Source of the DNA: JBKPFU01 sp046728975
Lineage (GTDB): Bacteria > Actinomycetota > Thermoleophilia > Gaiellales > Gaiellaceae
Assembly (NCBI GenBank): GCA_046728975.1
Contig: JBKPFU010000002.1
Coordinates: 1 to 15,964, forward strand
DNA: 15,964 bases
Direction of reading: 5' to 3'
The translations under genes and the position numbers were made by a program. The notes below the pieces were generated by a model. It made no database searches and was not told the origin of the DNA. It saw only the letters and a program-made list of their open reading frames with translations. The first letter of the stretch is position 1. Every line of letters begins with the position of its first letter. Below are positions 15,378 to 15,964 of the stretch, in pieces.

Positions 15378-15964
15378 TCACGGCCGCGGCAACGGCGGAG
15401 GAGGCGGTGGCGGCGGCCGGCTGCACACCCCGACGAAGCTGAGCAGCGGATGCAGCTCGAGGTAGTTCGGCGCCTGCCCGATCGAGCGATGCACACTGTC
15501 GAAGAAGCCGACCCCGACAATCGTCGCACTGCCGTCCAGCGTGCGCCAGTACCTCGTGACGGGGCCGCAGGAGTCGAGGAACGCAGATCGCGCGGCCGTC
15601 ATCTCGGCTCGCTTGGTGGAGCGGGCAGCGCCGTCGCAGTTCGGATCCGGAAGCTCCGTGACCATCGTCCCAGTCGAGCGGAGGCCGCGGATGACGAGGT
15701 GGAAATCGCCGTCCGACTCGCGCTTCACCTTCACCAGCCGCCCCCGCACGGCGTACGTCTTGCGCTCCACTCCCGGAAGCCGGGGCGTTTGCGCTCGGAT
15801 CGCGATCCGTGGGCGCCGGATTCGCCGGAGCTCTGCAAGGGTGCGAACGGCCGGCGTGTAGTTGACGAGGTTCGCCCGCGAATCGGACAGCGTCTTCACC
15901 GGCCACCGAAACGTGCCGGGGCAGGCCTTCACCGTCGCCGTCAGCGCAGGTCTGTCGGCGCGAG
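15378..15964 (-). CDS. Probable secreted four-cysteine protein (5' end beyond window)
   Basis: The minus-strand frame is open from the window edge to a TGA at 15378, giving at least 195 residues. A GTG at 15932 is available, but coding continues upstream (RADRPALTATVKACPG), so the true start, probably with a signal peptide, is outside. The domain has an alternating strand pattern: VKTLSD, TYAVRGRLVKVKRESDGDFH, LVIRG and ATIVGVGFFDSVH, closing with LELHPLLSF. The four visible cysteines (ACPG, PNCDG, DSCGP, GVCSR) could form two disulfides. The C-terminus is a run of eight prolines followed by LPRP. I recall similar secreted actinobacterial proteins of unknown function, with GVGFFD and ELHP near the end; I assign no activity. 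It is the first visible gene of an operon with the alpha/beta hydrolase. Confidence 0.8.
   Translation of the reverse strand, partial: RADRPALTATVKACPGTFRWPVKTLSDSRANLVNYTPAVRTLAELRRIRRPRIAIRAQTPRLPGVERKTYAVRGRLVKVKRESDGDFHLVIRGLRSTGTMVTELPDPNCDGAARSTKRAEMTAARSAFLDSCGPVTRYWRTLDGSATIVGVGFFDSVHRSIGQAPNYLELHPLLSFVGVCSRPPPPPPPPLPRP

Overview
The window is gene-dense, GC-rich bacterial DNA with frequent GTG and TTG starts. It probably comes from an actinobacterium, possibly class Thermoleophilia. That placement is inferred from base composition and gene style: a WhiG/FliA-type sigma factor, a UgpC-like ABC ATPase, and a secreted lamin-tail/ExeM nuclease. No 16S or other marker in the window settles it.

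Layout. 1-2679 (minus): a zinc-ribbon protein of unknown function, cut by the window start, lies downstream of an EF-G2-type translational GTPase. 2736-5262 (plus): a GH13 alpha-glucosidase-like enzyme is followed at once by an ABC sugar-import ATPase. 5430-8518 (minus): a lipoprotein sugar-binding protein and two MalF/MalG-type permeases form a tight operon that converges on the ATPase. Together these five genes look like one alpha-glucoside uptake and cleavage system with its ATPase encoded on the opposite strand. 8628-9629 (minus): a FliA/WhiG-family sigma factor follows a 60-residue two-helix membrane protein. 9681-9753 (plus): tRNA-Trp(CCA) and a hairpin terminator. 9821-12973 (minus): a large secreted nuclease (signal peptide, lamin-tail domain, Calx-beta domain, ExeM/NucH nuclease, Ig-like tail), broken by one in-frame TAA inside the nuclease domain. 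13103-13321 (minus): a small hypothetical protein. 13517-14539 (plus): an M23-type metallopeptidase with no visible signal peptide. 14556-15964 (minus): an alpha/beta hydrolase downstream of a probable secreted four-cysteine protein cut by the window end. No stretch longer than 300 bases lacks a gene.

The most interesting signal is in the promoters. Five genes carry a -10-like hexamer exactly 6 or 7 bases before the start codon and no Shine-Dalgarno sequence, which is what leaderless transcription looks like. Genes with a good Shine-Dalgarno sequence (EF-G2, sugar-binding protein, nuclease, hydrolase) lack this. At two divergent junctions (2719-2728 and 9654-9663) the opposing -10 boxes share a central TA, giving ANNNTANNNT, as expected of a symmetric bidirectional promoter.

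I see no CRISPR array, insertion sequence, prophage or obvious defence system. The points most worth checking are the interrupted nuclease, the atypical GTPase centre of the EF-G2 protein, the shortened GH13 enzyme, and the promoter architecture.
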